6,115 bases of DNA. It comes from Oscillospiraceae bacterium (GTDB taxonomy: Bacteria; Bacillota; Clostridia; Oscillospirales; Ruminococcaceae). Positions 4,766 through 6,115 of the stretch are shown here, one piece after another. The notes under the pieces were generated by a model that had not been told where the DNA came from, searched no databases, and saw nothing but the letters and a program-made list of their open reading frames with translations. Position 1 is the first letter of the stretch. Each line of letters starts with the position of its first letter. The stretch spans positions 1 to 6,115 of the forward strand of contig JAGALG010000073.1 of NCBI GenBank assembly GCA_017848075.1, in the 5' to 3' direction. Position numbers and translations under genes: made by a program.

Positions 4766-5191
4766 ATGCAGCTGACAGGTGAATATCAGCACAGCCTTGA
4801 CGCAAAAGGCCGCTTCAATTTCGCCGCAAAGCTTCGTGAGATCCTGGGCGACCGCTTTATGGTCAGCAAGGGCCTGGGCGATGACTGTTTAGCCGTTTAT
4901 TCCATGGAGGAATGGGAAAAGCTCTCGGAAAAAGTGACCAAGCTCCCCATTGCAAGGGCAAAACGCCTGCAGCGTTTCCTCTTCTCCGGTGCTGTTTTGG
5001 CAGAGCCGGACAAACAGGGCCGTATTCTTCTCCCTCAGAATCTGAGAGACTATGCCGGATTGACCAAAGATATCGTTGTCATCGGTGTTGGTGACCGGGC
5101 AGAGATCTGGGATCGGGCGAAGTGGGAACAGAATGTTTCTGAAATGACTGCCGAACTGATCGAAGAAGATATGTACGGACTGGATTTTTAA
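4766..5191 (+). CDS. mraZ: Transcriptional regulator MraZ
   Basis: MraZ is a ring-forming DNA-binding protein of the AbrB/SpoVT-like fold, usually the first gene of the division and cell wall (dcw) cluster, which represses its own operon. The 141-aa length is typical (~143). Both signature DxxxR motifs are present: DAKGR (residues 12-16) and DKQGR (82-86). Each lies in a repeated MraZ half, the first following GEYQHSL and the second preceding ILLPQNLRDYAGL, with RAEIWDRAKWE in the C-terminal part. The ATG at 4766 has GGGGGTGG (4754-4761) 4 bases upstream. It follows a sigma-A promoter and a three-repeat operator and precedes rsmH by 46 bp without a terminator, so the two are cotranscribed. 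Autoregulation is expected from the family and supported by the repeats. Confidence 0.97.
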   Translation: MQLTGEYQHSLDAKGRFNFAAKLREILGDRFMVSKGLGDDCLAVYSMEEWEKLSEKVTKLPIARAKRLQRFLFSGAVLAEPDKQGRILLPQNLRDYAGLTKDIVVIGVGDRAEIWDRAKWEQNVSEMTAELIEEDMYGLDF

Positions 5192-5237
5192 TTTGATTAT
5201 ACTTCATTTTTCATAAGATGGAAAGGAGGGACTTGTC

Positions 5238-6115
5238 ATGGATTTTGAACATGTTTCTGTGCTGCTGAACGAATGTATCGACAATTTGAACATTAAGCCG
5301 GACGGCATCTATGTGGACGGCACAGCCGGTGGTGCGGGACATTCCCGTGAAATCGCCAAACGCCTGACAACAGGCCGTCTGATCGCCATTGACAAGGACC
5401 CGGATGCCATCAAAACCGCAACCGAGCGCCTGAGCCCTTATCCTTGCGCGCAGGTAGTTCGCGGTGACTTCAAGGATATTCCGAACATTCTGGATAATCT
5501 GGGCATCTCCAAAGTGGATGGTATTCTGCTGGATCTGGGCGTTTCTTCCCATCAGCTGGATACAGCGGAGAGAGGTTTCTCCTATCATGCGGAAGCCAAA
5601 CTGGATATGCGTATGAGTCAGGAAGGACTCAGCGCCTATGATGTGGTGAATACCTATTCTCAGGAAGATCTGACTCGTATTCTGCGGGACTATTCCGAAG
5701 AAAAGTTCGCTTCCAAGATCGCCTGGTTCATCGTGAAGGAGAGAGAAAACGCTCCAATCGAAACCACCGGTCAGCTGGTGGATATTATCAAAAGTGCGAT
5801 TCCGGCGGCAGCCAGACGGGACGGTGGCCATCCGGCCAAACGAACCTTTCAGGCAATCCGCATTGAAGTAAACAACGAACTTGGCGTATTGCGCCAGTGT
5901 ATCTCTGACAGCTTTGACCGCTTGGCAGAGGGCGGCAGATTCTGCATTATCACCTTCCATTCTTTGGAGGACCGCATCACCAAGCAGATGTTCGCAGAAT
6001 TTACCAAAGGCTGCACCTGCCCACCGGAATTCCCGGTCTGTGTGTGCGGTAAGAAACCAAGGGCCAAACTGGTCAGCAGAAAACCGATCGAGCCTTCCAA
6101 AGAAGAGCTGGAACG
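5238..6115 (+). CDS. rsmH: 16S rRNA m4C1402 N4-methyltransferase RsmH (MraW), 3' end outside window
   Basis: RsmH uses S-adenosylmethionine to methylate N4 of C1402 in the 16S rRNA P-site, tuning decoding fidelity. ATG 5238 has a near-perfect GAAAGGAGGG (5221-5230) at 7-base spacing. The frame is open to the window edge: 292 complete codons, against ~310 in the family, so about 20 residues (the usual RSRSAKLR-type tail) are missing. Motifs seen: EHVSVLLNE at the N-terminus, [11 protein letters not shown] (26-36, SAM motif I), IDKDPDA (51-57), [14 protein letters not shown] with ERGFSY after it, [23 protein letters not shown], and FHSLEDR in the C-terminal methyltransferase part. A Cys set (259, 261, 268, 270) in the [14 protein letters not shown] stretch is common in Firmicutes RsmH and may bind metal. 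It is second gene of the mraZ operon; ftsL and a penicillin-binding protein gene would be expected next. Confidence 0.97.
   Translation, partial: MDFEHVSVLLNECIDNLNIKPDGIYVDGTAGGAGHSREIAKRLTTGRLIAIDKDPDAIKTATERLSPYPCAQVVRGDFKDIPNILDNLGISKVDGILLDLGVSSHQLDTAERGFSYHAEAKLDMRMSQEGLSAYDVVNTYSQEDLTRILRDYSEEKFASKIAWFIVKERENAPIETTGQLVDIIKSAIPAAARRDGGHPAKRTFQAIRIEVNNELGVLRQCISDSFDRLAEGGRFCIITFHSLEDRITKQMFAEFTKGCTCPPEFPVCVCGKKPRAKLVSRKPIEPSKEELE

Noticed and set aside
5211..5960. Minus-strand 249-codon open frame opposite rsmH
   Set aside because: rsmH on the plus strand carries every expected motif and a strong ribosome binding site; the opposite frame has none.
1..6115. tRNA, rRNA, CRISPR array or known riboswitch
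   Set aside because: No cloverleaf, rRNA-like stretch or regularly spaced long direct repeats were seen; the only tandem repeats are the three 10-bp units before mraZ.

Overview
The window looks like a chromosomal segment of a spore-forming member of the Clostridia (Firmicutes), plausibly a gut Oscillospiraceae/Lachnospiraceae-type anaerobe. Three things suggest this: a forespore sigma factor gene (sigG), the start of a Gram-positive-style division and cell wall cluster (mraZ-rsmH) with strong AGGAGG-type ribosome binding sites, and an oxygen-sensitive ATP-driven iron-sulfur enzyme pair. The assignment is inferred from gene content, not from a database search.

Left edge (1-800): the C-terminal end of a large serine recombinase, an inverted-repeat segment, then the 5'-truncated remains of an XRE-type regulator with two C-terminal membrane helices. 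The helix-turn-helix half of the regulator is missing at the point where recombinase-side DNA ends. This looks like the right-hand end of an integrated mobile element that split a regulator gene. The regulator remnant is visibly more AT-rich than what follows.

Middle (820-3840, all minus strand): sigG stands alone, with a good candidate sigma-F/sigma-G promoter and a hairpin terminator at each end. Upstream of it is a two-gene operon running yjiM-like then yjiL-like. It encodes a 2-hydroxyacyl-CoA dehydratase-like (double-cubane cluster type) protein and its ATP-dependent one-electron activator, with an extended -10 promoter in front. The pair has no acyl-CoA partner genes here, so its substrate is open.

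Right (3900-6115, plus strand): a stand-alone ascorbate-type PTS EIIA protein is divergent from the operon and ends at a strong terminator. Next comes an A-tract-rich spacer with helically phased A-runs, a near-consensus sigma-A promoter, three tandem 10-bp GTG-rich repeats that fit an MraZ autoregulatory operator, mraZ, and rsmH. The rsmH gene runs off the right edge with about the last 20 residues missing. This is the start of the dcw (division and cell wall) cluster.

The most notable items are the double-cubane-type reductase pair with its unassigned substrate, the mobile element/regulator junction, the MraZ operator architecture with bent DNA upstream, and the separated, self-contained sigG unit.
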